Part shown: one piece after another, positions 32,223-42,575 of the stretch
How positions within the stretch are numbered: the stretch's first letter is position 1
Layout of the letters: each line of letters opens with the position of its first letter
Assembly: GCA_030295235.1 (NCBI GenBank)
Contig: AP026151.1
Location: forward strand, 124,001 to 188,000
Reading direction: 5' to 3'
DNA: 64,000 nucleotides
Source: Fistulifera solaris
Taxonomy: Eukaryota > Bacillariophyta > Bacillariophyceae > Naviculales > Stauroneidaceae
The notes under the pieces: model-generated
What the model was told of the DNA's origin: nothing
The model's database searches: none
The model's input: only the letters and a program-made list of their open reading frames with translations
Translations under genes and position numbers: made by a program

Positions 32223-32949
32223 AGAAAGCGAAACATCATCAACAACTTAGAGACATGTATAGAGACATGTATTATCATTTCACCACGGCATCGCATCTTA
32301 AAGAAACTATTATATAACTGTAATCTTTCGACCGAGACTAAAATACTAAGATTTGCATTAGAGAACTATAAGATTTAAGTATTCGGAAATTAGATCACAA
32401 ATTTGGTCTAGAGCGAGAGAAGACGAACGAATTAGCTTCGTCAGGCGCTTCTATACTTTGTAGAAAGAGTGAGTTATAAAGGGTAATGCAACTACTTACG
32501 TTACTTATTTGCTGGATGGGAAAATGCCGTGTAGGCTGCAAATAATATCCTTGAGGGAAGGGGCTGCGTTCGCCTTAAAACTATACAGAAGTTTCGCTCC
32601 TCACTTAATTCTCCGACTGGATTTCCAGTCACGGATTGTGTTTCCACTTTGTCGCAGCAAAACACAAACATGTTCGCCACATGCACGCATGACGCAGAAC
32701 TTTTCGCGGAGGCTTTTTTATTATGCGTTGCGCGAAAGAAGGCGACAAAGCAATAATAACAAACGATTGAATTATTGTTATTGTCGATCAATGAATTAAG
32801 ACTTTAAGACTTCATTCCATCACTTATTTCCTATTGTTCGTCTTTCTTGCCAGCATCGCATCGCTCAATCATGTCTTCAGAAGTCTCGACGAGTAAACTA
32901 AATATACAGGTGCGTGAGAAGCGCTGCCGAGGAATGAAATCGGATCGAA
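32223..32949. other. Intergenic with one repeat core
   Basis: Holds a GACTG-family core at 32612. A possible 5' exon of the next gene begins with an ATG at 32871. Confidence 0.45.
32612..32636 (+). repeat. GACTG-palindrome dispersed repeat, core copy
   Basis: TCCGACTGGATTTCCAGTC then ACGGATTG: a perfect GACTGGATTTCCAGTC inverted repeat. Confidence 0.7.
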
Positions 32950-34526
32950 ATGGTGATTTGTTTTATGCGAACTGTGTGGGTTTTTCTACTTTTCAGCCAC
33001 CATTTGACTCATTCACACTCTTGCTCGTACCAGATTCCCCAAAGTCTGTACCGCGAGGGCGGATACGATCATCGTGAAGCATTGTTTGGTGTTCCGCCGT
33101 ACGGAGGCTCAATTGCACAGAAAGTATACTATTACGACAATGAGGCAGCCTTGTGCGACCCAAAAGCCCAAGTCGATCCTAAGGACGGCTATCCGACACG
33201 TACTGATGAGAAAGGCAACAAACTACCCTGGGAATCTCCCTTCATTCTCATGATAGATGCCGGGCAACATTGTTCCTTTGTGCAAGCGGTCCGTGCGGCA
33301 CAACACGCTGGAGCTGCCGCCGTGCTTATTGCCGACAATTTGTGTTTGTGTGATGATCTGGACTGTATACATCGTAATTCGAATCAGCAGTGTCGAAGTA
33401 CTGAGCCCATTATGGCAGACGACGGTTCGGGAGGTGATATTTCCATTCCATCCTTTCTCATGTCGAAGCACGATGCGGATCTTATCAAAGAAACTGTCAA
33501 GTCGAAAAGTCAAATGGTACAAGTGGAGATGGCTTGGAAATTACCGAATGTTGGCGATCGTGTCGTGTACGAAATATGGGACCATCCGGCGGAGAAAGTA
33601 TCCATGGGCTTTTTTCGCGACTTCAAAGTCTATGCCGAAGCACTGGCTGGACATGCCTCGTTCACTCCCAATCTCTTCTTGGTGGACGGAAGTCGGTCCG
33701 GCTGTCGCAGTGCCGCAGGAGAGAATATGTGTCTCAATCTTTGTACGAATCAGGGTCGATACTGCTTTCCGGATCCGGACAACAATATTCAAACAGGGAG
33801 CAGTGGGGCAGATGTCGTCGAAGAAACCTTGCGTCGTTTGTGTATTTGGGATCAGTATGGCAGCGATGGAGTCGGCTCACCCTTTTCGAGTATATTGCAC
33901 AATTCGATGAGATGTGTTTGTCACAACGCACCCATTTCTCCAGCAACAAAAGCTGTATCCAGAAGAGTATGAAAGCAGCGAAGATTGATGCGCGCAAAAT
34001 CGATGATTGCATGAAAGCGTCTGGAGGACTTGATGGTGATCGAGTCAATACTGTGCTGTCGAAACAGCTGGATGCGCTGGCAACTCGAGCAGGCTATGTT
34101 ATCATTCCATCTGTGAACATAAATAATGCAGTCATGAGAGGTGGCTTGACCGCTCCGAATGTCTTTGCTGCCATCTGTTCGTCGTTCGCCGAAGGTACCG
34201 TTCCCGACGTTTGCACGGCGTGTGCGCATTGTCCGAACGCCGAAGCCTGTCTGAAAACAAAGTCTTGCAGCCAATTAGGACCGTCCGAAGTTTCAACGCC
34301 AACATTCGTGTCAAGTTTGTTCTTGATGGTCGTGTTTATGGGCAGCTTATTCGTATGGCAGCAACGACGGAGACAAGCAGAAATGCGGAATCATGTTCGG
34401 AGTATTTTGGCGGATTATGTGCCGCTGCAAGATCAAGACGATGGGCCTCCGACGGTAGGGTTTACTCAGAGTTATGAGGAAGGCAGCTTTGTGCAAAATA
34501 ACGATACTTCAAACTACATGTCATAA
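32950..34526 (+). CDS. Vacuolar sorting receptor (VSR/BP-80 family); one frameshift
   Basis: VSRs carry soluble cargo from the Golgi to vacuoles. Visible parts: a leader (MRTVWVFLLFSHHLTHSHS), a PA domain (FGVPPYGGSIAQKVYYYD, ILMIDAGQHCSFVQAVRAAQ, IPSFLMSK), the VSR-specific domain (CIWDQYGSDGVGSPF; CIQKSMKAAKIDARKIDDCM; VIIPSVNINNAVMRGGLTA), one TM span (SSLFLMVVFMGSLFVW) and a cytosolic tail with YVPLQDQ, a Tyr-based AP-adaptor signal like plant YMPL. The frame breaks at TTTT 33883-33886; five T give PFFEYIAQFDEMC. Restored length is 525 aa. The N-terminus is unsure: a spliced exon from 32871 or a C-run shift near 33037 could give another start. Confidence 0.85.
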
Positions 34527-34751
34527 GGATGCGCCTCGGACCAGTTAAGTTTAGTTACACATAAATTACAAGTGTAAATTGGGATGTTCTTGAATTCTAG
34601 AGACATATCTCTGTGGGTAACTCTTGTGTTCGGCTTCAAAGCTTTACGGTGGTCTCAAAAGCAAATCGATCAAGACAGGTTCGAAGCGGGTTGAATAGCC
34701 AACCCCGGTCTTGTTAACTACCTAGCTGCGAAAGACGATGCGAGCAGCTCT

Positions 34752-35230
34752 GTTTTGCCTAGGACTAATGTCTTAGGCCAGCACTAAAATTTCCACAGGG
34801 CCCCATACCAGCACTTTTCGACCCTCCGCGCTACTTTGGTTAATAAATACACCAAGATCATTAAGAACATCGCAATTTTACTATCTACACCTCAAGCAAG
34901 ATCTAATAGACAACATGAGCTAGCTTTTTTTTTACATTTTTGCTTTGAGTTCGTAGATACACTTAGCTAAAGCGCCGACGGTCAATTTTCGACCTTTAAC
35001 GTTTGTAGAGCAACCAAATCACCAATACGTAGAATTTTTGCCGGATTATAAGTATTTATTGTCCATTATCCGTCTCTGTGCTAATAATTAATGGTAATTC
35101 TGATTTTGATTTTATATTGATGGAGTAATGATCATTCGCAAGTCGATGCCCTTAATTTTTGCTAAAAGTGCTGGTATGGGGCCCTGTGGAAATTTTAGTG
35201 CTGGCCTAAGACATTAGTCCGTTTTGCCTA
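34752..35230. mobile_element. Non-autonomous DNA transposon (MITE), 459 bp, perfect 57-bp TIRs, 10-bp TSD
   Basis: The element spans 34762-35220. Left TIR 34762-34818 (starts GGACTAATGTCTTAGG) and right TIR 35164-35220 are exact inverted copies over 57 bp. Both sides are flanked by the direct repeat GTTTTGCCTA (34752-34761 and 35221-35230), a 10-bp target-site duplication. The roughly 345-bp interior is AT-rich and non-coding. A TSD of 9-11 bp with long TIRs is the Mutator-like (MULE) pattern. Perfect TIRs and TSD indicate recent insertion. Confidence 0.95.
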
Positions 35231-35579
35231 TGGAGAGAAAGAGAATCAATGAACCGATCTGCGTCGCAGTGGCTTCAAAATTTTCGCGACTTTTCGCTCG
35301 AAGCTCCTAAGTAGAAACCGCTACGATTACGATACTACACTTGGCATCACAGAGATGTTGTTTCACCACCACTTTTTGGCGTAGAAAACACGTGTCGCGG
35401 AATTTTTTGTGCGAACATCAAAAGCGCAAGGAGATTTCTTGCAAACCATGCGGTGTCACTTGGCAGGAAGCGAATCACTTCGCACGAAACACTTTGCAGG
35501 AAAGACTTTGTGTCGCCTTGTTTCTCTAACTGTTTTGAGAAGTTCAGTGAAACGATTAAACGCAACAGTTGTTCTGATC

Positions 35580-36737
35580 ATGTCCGAAGGAGGCTTCTTT
35601 CCGTGGAAAGTCCAGCGTCACGTGACAAAGCCTTCCGCTGACTATTCGAGGCTCTCATCACCCTTGCCGTCGCCGCCTAACGGCATGAAATGGCACCAAA
35701 ACACTGAGACACGAGAGTGGAAGCTTGTAGCGCAAAATGACGACGTACCTGAATTGATTACGGAAGAGAGAGCGGTTGATAACTTACCTTCTACGCTGCC
35801 CCAAAAAGTAGACGATGAAAGCGAATGGGAAGTACTGAGCGGTGAGAATCCTTCATCAAGTGAGAGTTATGTTGTTCCTAAAGCAGGAAGTGTAAGATCG
35901 CTGGCGTCTTTTGAAGGTGGTGACATTGCGAGTCATCTGTCGTCGCACTTGAGTCACACGTCTTTTAAGATTCAGCGCACCCTGTCGTCTTCTACGATTG
36001 ATTCGACAGATCCGGGCAGTCTCGGTCCCTCAGGAAAGGGCATATTAGGTGTCGACTATGTAGAACATGTGATTCTTCCGACGGATACATTGCAGGGAAT
36101 CTGCTTGGCTTACAAGATCAATTCGACCCGCCTTCGACAAGCAAACCATTTCTCGGGTCATTCGCTCCTTCTCGCTCCCAAGAAACTTGTTATCCCCATT
36201 TCTCAGAAAGCCCTCCGCTCTGGCTTCATTCGTGTACAAGATACAGATGCTAAGCAGTACAAGCTACATGCCTTACTGGCGGCTTATCCGGATCTGTCAG
36301 CCTCGGAAGCATCAGCGTGAGTATTTTTTGTCGATTCCTTGCGTCAGCGACGACTTGTGTTCTGATTCATTTGATCCTTATGCACTTGCAGTTATCTTGA
36401 ATTGGCAGACTGGGCGCTAGCGGATGCTTTGCAAGCTGCCAAAGAAGACCGAGAGTGGGAGAAGACGGAACAAGATGACCTGAAAGCCGGGGAAATACGA
36501 ATTCGAATCAAACATGGCGAGGTCCCGATCGGATACTTCAAAGGAGCCGGTATTCAGCAGAAGGAGATCAAAGATGAGGCCGCATCGAGTAAAACAAAGG
36601 TTGTGCCGACAACGAGCATTCCAGCCATTGCAACAAAGTCTGTCAATCCCCAGGATGTTTATAAAGCATCTTTTCAACACAATCAGTTCGGTGTCGAGTT
36701 GCAAACTCTTACTCGTGGACAAGGAACTGATAGTTAG
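35580..36737 (+). CDS. LysM-domain protein
   Basis: Exons 35580-36316 and 36392-36737, 75-bp intron (GTGAGT...TTGCAG), 360 aa. A single LysM module sits near the middle: YVEHVILPTDTLQGICLAYK through LRQANHFSGHSL to KKLVIP, matching the GDTLxxIA...LxxxN...IP pattern. No signal peptide is visible from the ATG at 35580, so this looks like an intracellular LysM protein of the eukaryotic type, not a chitin receptor. A Ser/Glu-rich N-terminus precedes LysM. After it comes a helix (YLELADWALADALQAAKEDREWE) and a disordered tail. The role is unknown. An upstream in-frame ATG (35409) is less likely. Confidence 0.82.
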
Positions 36738-36837
36738 GGATGAAACCTTGTGATGTGTATATAATCGTTTTTGATATCTACTTTCGATATTTTTTATTGT
36801 TGTAGATAACTATTCAACGTCGTGCCGAGTTGACACA

Positions 36838-38430
36838 TCACCGTATTCGTCGTTTTTTCCTTCCAAACATTTGTTGTGCCTTGCTATTAATTTGGTTAGC
36901 TGTTCGTCCACTTAACCAGTTTCTATTAGCTGCATCATCTTCTTTAATCTGCTTCCACTTTCCATATCCAAATCGCTTGACACCTTCTCGGATTGCCTTC
37001 TTTTCAAGGGAGTGAAACTTATGTCTGAGCTTTTTAGGGATACTCATTGCTCTCATCTCATCATCAGAAAAATCGCTTTCATAAAGAGTATGATGTATCC
37101 TCGCACGGTCCGGTTGATTAGCATGATTCTCACTTGTGTCCTCATAAATCTCGTTGCCGTCATCTTCTTCATCAAAATCCGGTTCCTTACTTTGCGTGCA
37201 ACGGCGATGCCGTTCGGAGCGGTCCGATTCGATTGACACGCGTTTGGACGCAGCAGATTGCTGACGCGGTATGCGCAAATTTAGGCATGATATTGGAGCT
37301 TGCTGATTTCTCATACAGTCCTCGTCGCCATCTTCCTCATCATAGTCCAAGCACTGCACAGACTCATCTGACTCCCCAACATTTCTGAAGGATTGGCGGG
37401 CATGATCTTTATCCGTGACCAAGATTATATTGTCGCTTCTCGCGTCCTGTGCAGCGTTAGTAGTAATATCCGCATTCAAAGAGGAGTTTAAGATCGTTTC
37501 TGACCAGCGAACTATCAGTGCACGCATCTAGATTGTGAGAAAGAGTGAGTGGTGCGGTACGAAAAAGAAACTATAGCCGTTTCATTTGTCTTACCGCATC
37601 TTGCGTATGCGCAAAAGAGAGCTCCTCCTTTTGTCACTTAGCAACAAGTCCCGACATCGCTGTATACATTCATTGATATCGCTTCGACGCCTCTTGACTG
37701 GCTCTAGTACGTGCTGGATTGAAAAGGGCACCACCATTTGCTCGGGTTCTAGTACTTGCACCTCTTCGTCTTCTTCGAGCATAAAGTAGCCACCAATCCA
37801 ACTACTTTCGAATTTCTCAATGGCATCCTGCACACTGAGTGCATTGTCTTTGTGAAGATCGCAACGAAAGATTGCGAGAGCGCGCTGATAATGCAACAGT
37901 TGCGTTACCGCACGAAACTCGTGTTGTAGCAGATCATGGTGTGCATATTCCGGTCTTGCCTGCACGACGACATCGCGCAATCGATTCCACTCGTCTTGCA
38001 GCCGCTTCCAGTGTTCTGGACTGGAATGGTACGGCGACAATTCATCATCCTTCGGACTCCCCACTTGCCCGAGGTGCCAACGAACTAGCTTGTTCGTGTA
38101 CTCTGCCAGCATATAACGCGCACTGATACGTGGATTCAGAGCCGTTGCCTGTAGATATTCGTGCACTATCTTTTGGGCAGCTTTCATATCGCTTTCTCGC
38201 ACTGCAATTCTCTGAGGGTCGGTCTCTAAAATGACTTCACGACAACAAGAATCGAAGAGATCTAGTAATTTTGACTCCAAGTAGGGCGAAGGGGTCGCAA
38301 AAATGGCCGGTTGGGATGGAAGAATTACCGGTGGCGAAGTATGCGACATTTCCGGAGAATCATCATCGTTGTTGTTGTCCGTGCGGTCATGCGAAGGTAA
38401 AAACCACTGAATGAATTTCGAGTACATCAT
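36838..38430 (-). CDS. Telobox-Myb protein A (TRF-like), one frameshift
   Basis: Exons 38430-37595 and 37527-36838, intron 67 bp. Paralogue of the next gene. The N-terminal exon encodes a mainly helical domain (LDLFDSCCREVILETDPQ, LQDEWNRLRDVVVQARPEYA, LLQHEFRAVTQLLHYQRALA) placed like the TRFH dimerisation domain of TRF proteins; that equivalence is inference. Exon 2 starts MRALIVRWSETIL, is acidic, and ends in a Myb repeat (EKKAIREGVKRFGYGKWKQI...NQINSKAQQMFG) whose telobox helix has lost the usual KDKWRN residues. The exon 1 frame breaks at a 4-A run (coding strand; 37629-37632); five A gives KKEELSFAHTQDA, matching the paralogue, and makes exon 1 divisible by three. Restored length is 508 aa. 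Confidence 0.75.
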
Positions 38431-38756
38431 TGTTTTCTCTTATTTTTGCATCGAGTTCGACTCTGTTTTGTTTATCAGCCAGATCTTTTCAGGCAAAAGC
38501 GCTTGATTCTAAGAAACTGATCCGAACTCCGAACTCTTTGTCATTGTCATCGATGTGCAAAGATTTTTTCTGCTCCGCGCAAGAGGCTTATTGCTCCGCG
38601 GATCGAGCTACTGTACTTGTATTGTAATTCAAATTTCCGATTGTACACAATGTTCAATAGTGTCAGCGAGCGCGCCGGCATACAAGATGAGCGCGCCGCG
38701 CGCAGCTTATTGGGTAAAGTTATTCGGTCACGGGTCACCGCACGACTGCTATGTTG

Positions 38757-40706
38757 TCATCTATAGTTTCCTCTTGGGAATAACAAGTGTCTCCGTACGT
38801 TTAAGACTTCCCTTATTCTTTTAAATGGTTGCACTATATTTCCCCCCTTTTGAAGCAGGTTTCGGTACTTGTCTTTTATTTGAACCGTGGTTCGAGCACC
38901 TAGTCTCGAGTCATTCTCTTTGATGTGCTTCCAATTACCCACCCCATAGCGCTTGACGCCTTCGCGAATCGCATCTTCTTCCTCGGGGGTGAATTTCGTC
39001 CGTTTTTGTTTTTTCGGACCCATGGGTCTTTCGTCTTCATCGGAAGAGTCCATCAAGGAGTCGCGCTTACGCGGCTCCTTTTGTACTGGAACATTTTCAT
39101 CGACGATTCGCGGCTCCGTGATACGGGTCGACGATTTCGAATGATCTATGCGTTTCTTCTTTGTTTCCTGCTTGTTTTCAATGCCACTGTCAATATCTTG
39201 CGCTGCTGATTCCTGACTTTGTGTATAAGGGCGCGGTGGCTCAGCATGACCCGTTGAAAGAAGCACTCGTTTGCTAGCAACGAATCGCTGTTGTTGTATC
39301 CGAACTTTTTGCGTGTCTACCGAGGGCTGCGTTTCCAAGTAATCATCGTCGTCATCCAAATTGGATTCCGTGTCTCTCACATTTTCATCAATACTGTCAG
39401 CGGCTTTTTTGGCTGCTTCCCCGACATCTTCGGAAAGGTGTTTGGTGTCATCATTATTTACAACAGGATCCACAGTCGGTTCTTCCGAATCCACTTGTGC
39501 TACAACTTCGGGATCTGCTACACTGCTGGCTATGGCGGCCACTGGATCCTCAAACCGAGCGTGAAACATCCTTTCTTGATCGCGTCTTTTCTTGGCTTCG
39601 TCTTCGTCGCCAAACGAGGATACATCGTCATTTTCCGGATCCTGTACTGTATATGGGGCAACGCCCGCATATCGCAGTTGAAACAATGTCGGAATACCAA
39701 GAATACTCTCAGACCATCGAATAATCAATGCATGCATCTAGCGAAATGAACAAGTGAGTTAGTCACCCGCGCTATGATCTGATAGCCTAACAACACATAC
39801 ACACCCAAGTTTTCTTACCGCATGTTGCAAGTGCGCATGTGAGAACTCGTTCGACTCATCTCCCCACAACAAGTCGCGATGTCGTCGAAGACACTCCTCG
39901 ATATCAGGACGACGCTTTTTGACAGGCTCGAGAAGATGTCGAATTTGACTCGGCACCATCGTCTCTTCCGGCGCCAGTGATTGTTCCTCATCATCTCCTC
40001 TATCCAAAAGAAAGTCACCTCCAAACCATCCATTTTCAAGCATTTCAATGGCTTCCTGTACGCTCATTGGGTGCTCTTTGTGCAGCGACGAACGGAAAAC
40101 GACCAGAGTATGTTGATAATGCAGCAGTCGTCCTACCGCACGAAAGTCCCCTTGCAACAAATCATCTTGTGCATGCTCCGGTTTCGCCTGAACGACCGCA
40201 TCGCGCATTTGCTTCCATTCCTCTTGCAGTCGCTTCCAGTCATCCGGAGTAAAATGATAAGGAGCGCGGTCGTTTTGCCCGAGTTGCCACCGCACCAGTT
40301 CTTTCGCCCGCGCGGCCAATTTCAACCGCGCCTCGATCCGCGCATTCGGAGGTGCTGTATTTGAAGGCACGCGGAGTGCTTGAAAGAGATTGTTTTGATA
40401 GAGTGCACTTTGTTCCGGATCCGTCTCTAACAATACCGCTTGACACCAGAAATCAATACAATCGAGTTGCATCTGTTCAAAGGAAGGCAACGGAGGAAGA
40501 ACATTCCAAGCGGAACTGCGGGAAAGCGAACGGAGACGTGCAAATGATGTTGTTGGTTGCGAAGGGAATTGCGCTGGGGGAGGAATGGGCGGTGGCGGTA
40601 AAGGATGTTGCGTTTGCGGACGAGCATCGTCCTCGTCGTCGCTGCTGCTCGCGGCCTGTTGCGAGGGCGGTGACAAGAACGGAATGTATCGCGAAAACAT
40701 TTCCAT
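38757..40706 (-). CDS. Telobox-Myb protein B (TRF-like)
   Basis: Exons 40706-39819 and 39737-38757, joined in phase 0 across an 81-bp intron, 622 aa. Same architecture as protein A: Pro-rich N-terminus, helical domain (FWCQAVLLETDPEQ, LQEEWKQMRDAVVQAKPEHA, LLQGDFRAVGRLLHYQHTLV), then exon 2 (MHALIIRWSESILG), a long acidic region and a C-terminal Myb repeat (TPEEEDAIREGVKRYGVGNW, KHIKENDSRL) with a telobox-like VQIKDKYRNL (canonical VDLKDKWRN). This supports double-stranded telomeric DNA binding. The last 20 residues follow a G6 run (38849-38854); if that were G5 the protein would stop soon after LLQKG. Lies head-to-tail with protein A, 326 bp apart. Confidence 0.8.
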
Positions 40707-42060
40707 TTTCTCTTTAAGCTTGATGTGAACTATAGAAAGCTGTTTGTTTTTCCTTGCTTGTCAAACGAAGAGCGGTACAATTATCAAGCGAATGACTTTG
40801 AATGCAAGAGCTAGTCGGGGGCCGTCGTTTTTGCTGGACAGTTGATGCCGGTGTTGGAGTGATTTTTGAATCACCCTCCATTTTGGTGTTTATGACACGG
40901 TTTTCACGGGATGTCGTTCGCGTCAATTGTTTAGGGACACTTAGTACACTTTGATCTATAGCCGGATACTTGTTTAGAAGTGCCAAGAACGTCGGCCGCT
41001 TTCGGAAGCCGAAATCCCGCGTTCCAAAGACCCTAATTCCAGTGCCGGAGTGACGCTGAAGAAAATTGAATGATTAACTTTTTCCAGACTTCACGGGGCG
41101 AATGAAGTTCGTCGCCGCAATGACTGCATACGAGTAAGGATGTTGTTGCTGGAAGGAATAACACAAGCCGCCTCTTATATTTGCCATGTCGAAAATCCTT
41201 GCGGATGCTTGTCTTCCAGTTTATTGTAGGTCAAAGTGTACCATCAAATACGACTGCGTTGAGTCATGAGCTAAAATATTCGTTCGTTCTTTAAAATGGT
41301 TGTGTTTATAAGACTTTCTTGCGATGAAATTATCTAACATGACGATTTGAACTGCACGGATCGATTCGTAAGTCGTAAGGCGCCAGAATGTGCATTATGA
41401 TGTATCGTGAAAAAAGGCGTGACATAATTAATATTCTTTCGAGCGACAATACGTTACCTACAATTCGTTCGTTCGCCCCATTTTTATGAGCTTTATCTAT
41501 CAAAAAGTCTTTAGCAGCATTTCCATTACACGCCTTGATCCTTGATACTTTACGTCGAAAAGCCTGCGAAACGTTGTCTGCCGTATTGGACTATAGACCC
41601 AAAGTGTTGTCGCATTTTGCCACGACTGCAATTCAGTCACGAATCAATATTTTTTCGAGCGACAGTGTTACCTGTTACCTCCAATTCGTTCGGTAACCAA
41701 ATCTTCTTGAGATCCATTTGCCGTTGTTGCAATCAAGTAGCCTCTTAGCAGCGTTTGCATTACTCCCCTTGATGTTTTACGTTGAAGAGCCTTGTGAAAC
41801 GTTTTCTTCCTTTTTACTATGGACCCAAAGTGATGGTTTAAGGAGACCACGATTGCACTATTTCAGTCATTCACCCTAACCCTAAATTCTAAAAGACCTT
41901 GGTGCTTTTCTTTTCCTTATACTGGTACAGTACCTGGTATTTGTGTTATTGCTGCTGCATCGCACACGCAATACGTAATACGCACAATAACGACGGCGCT
42001 GTAGTTACAACCACAGTTTTTACTTGCTGGATTATTTTCTTGTATTAAGCAAGAAGCAGA
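40707..42060. other. Intergenic, repeat cluster
   Basis: No supported gene. Dominated by the tandem repeats at 41224-41885. Confidence 0.5.
41224..41885 (+). repeat. Tandem cluster of GACTG-family units ending in two telomere-like hexamers
   Basis: Three box-core copies: GTAGGTCAAAGTGTA (41226) with GACTGCGTTGAGTC; CTATAGACCCAAAGTGT (about 41591) with CGACTGCAATTCAGTC; ACTATGGACCCAAAGTG (about 41817) with CGATTGCACTATTTCAGTC. Between them recur ATTTTTTCGAGCGACA..GTTACCT, CAATTCGTTCG and TTAGCAGC(A/G)TTT.CATTAC. The last copy runs straight into CCCTAACCCTAA (41874-41885). Confidence 0.8.
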
Positions 42061-42449
42061 ATGATAGCATCGACGCTACGAAGCACCGGACGTGTGGCGA
42101 GCACACGTACGCAAAGGTACGCACAGGAAATTGGCAGACAAGAAACGAGCTCGTTCCTACGCACTGTGGTCTTTTTTTCTCGTTGAATATACTTAAATCG
42201 ATTCTTTTGTATCTTTCAGACGCACCATGGCCGGCGGATTCCCGGCGAACATGGCCGTGAAAAAAGAACAAATTCATGGAGGAGTGGAATGGAAAGCGTG
42301 AAATTACGGAAAAGTCTTTTGAAGTTAATTTTGCCAATATTCCTACCTTGGTCATGACGCTTCTTGTTGTTCCGTACGGAATCTACACTTGGTCACGTTC
42401 CGAATTCTTGAATGGGTCGGATGATCCGCGTTACAAAGATTTGTGCTAA
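42061..42449 (+). CDS. Small mitochondrial single-span membrane protein; one frameshift
   Basis: Exon 1 (42061-42116) encodes an R/S/T-rich presequence (MIASTLRSTGRVASTRTQR) and is spliced across a 103-bp intron (42117-42219) in frame to RTMAGGFPANMAVKK. Six A at 42260-42265 break the frame; five give VKKNKFMEEWNGKREITEKS. Then come one hydrophobic span (LVMTLLVVPYGIYTWSRSEF) and a short tail ending DPRYKDLC. Restored length is 94 aa. Size, presequence and layout fit a respiratory-chain accessory subunit (complex I-like), but I cannot name it. Likely conserved, since exon arithmetic and frame repair agree. Confidence 0.65.
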
Positions 42450-42575
42450 ACGTGAGGAAGAGTATCACTTATAGCACTTGATGCTTGCAATAAAAAAAGT
42501 TCAATTACCGTACAATACGATTGTAGGAACAATAACAAAACGGTCTATGAGTTAGCCATTTTGCTAGTCTATTGT

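Noticed and set aside
33037-33060. A second frameshift in the sorting receptor N-terminus
   Set aside because: Possible (C4 to C3 gives another plausible N-terminus), but the current frame already has a usable signal peptide, so it was not counted.
34762-35220. The inverted repeat pair as an assembly artefact or hairpin gene
   Set aside because: The exact 10-bp target duplication directly outside both ends is best explained by transposition.
40714-40986. 90-aa minus-strand open frame upstream of telobox-Myb B
   Set aside because: No similarity, no targeting signal, composition typical of 5' UTR or intergenic DNA.
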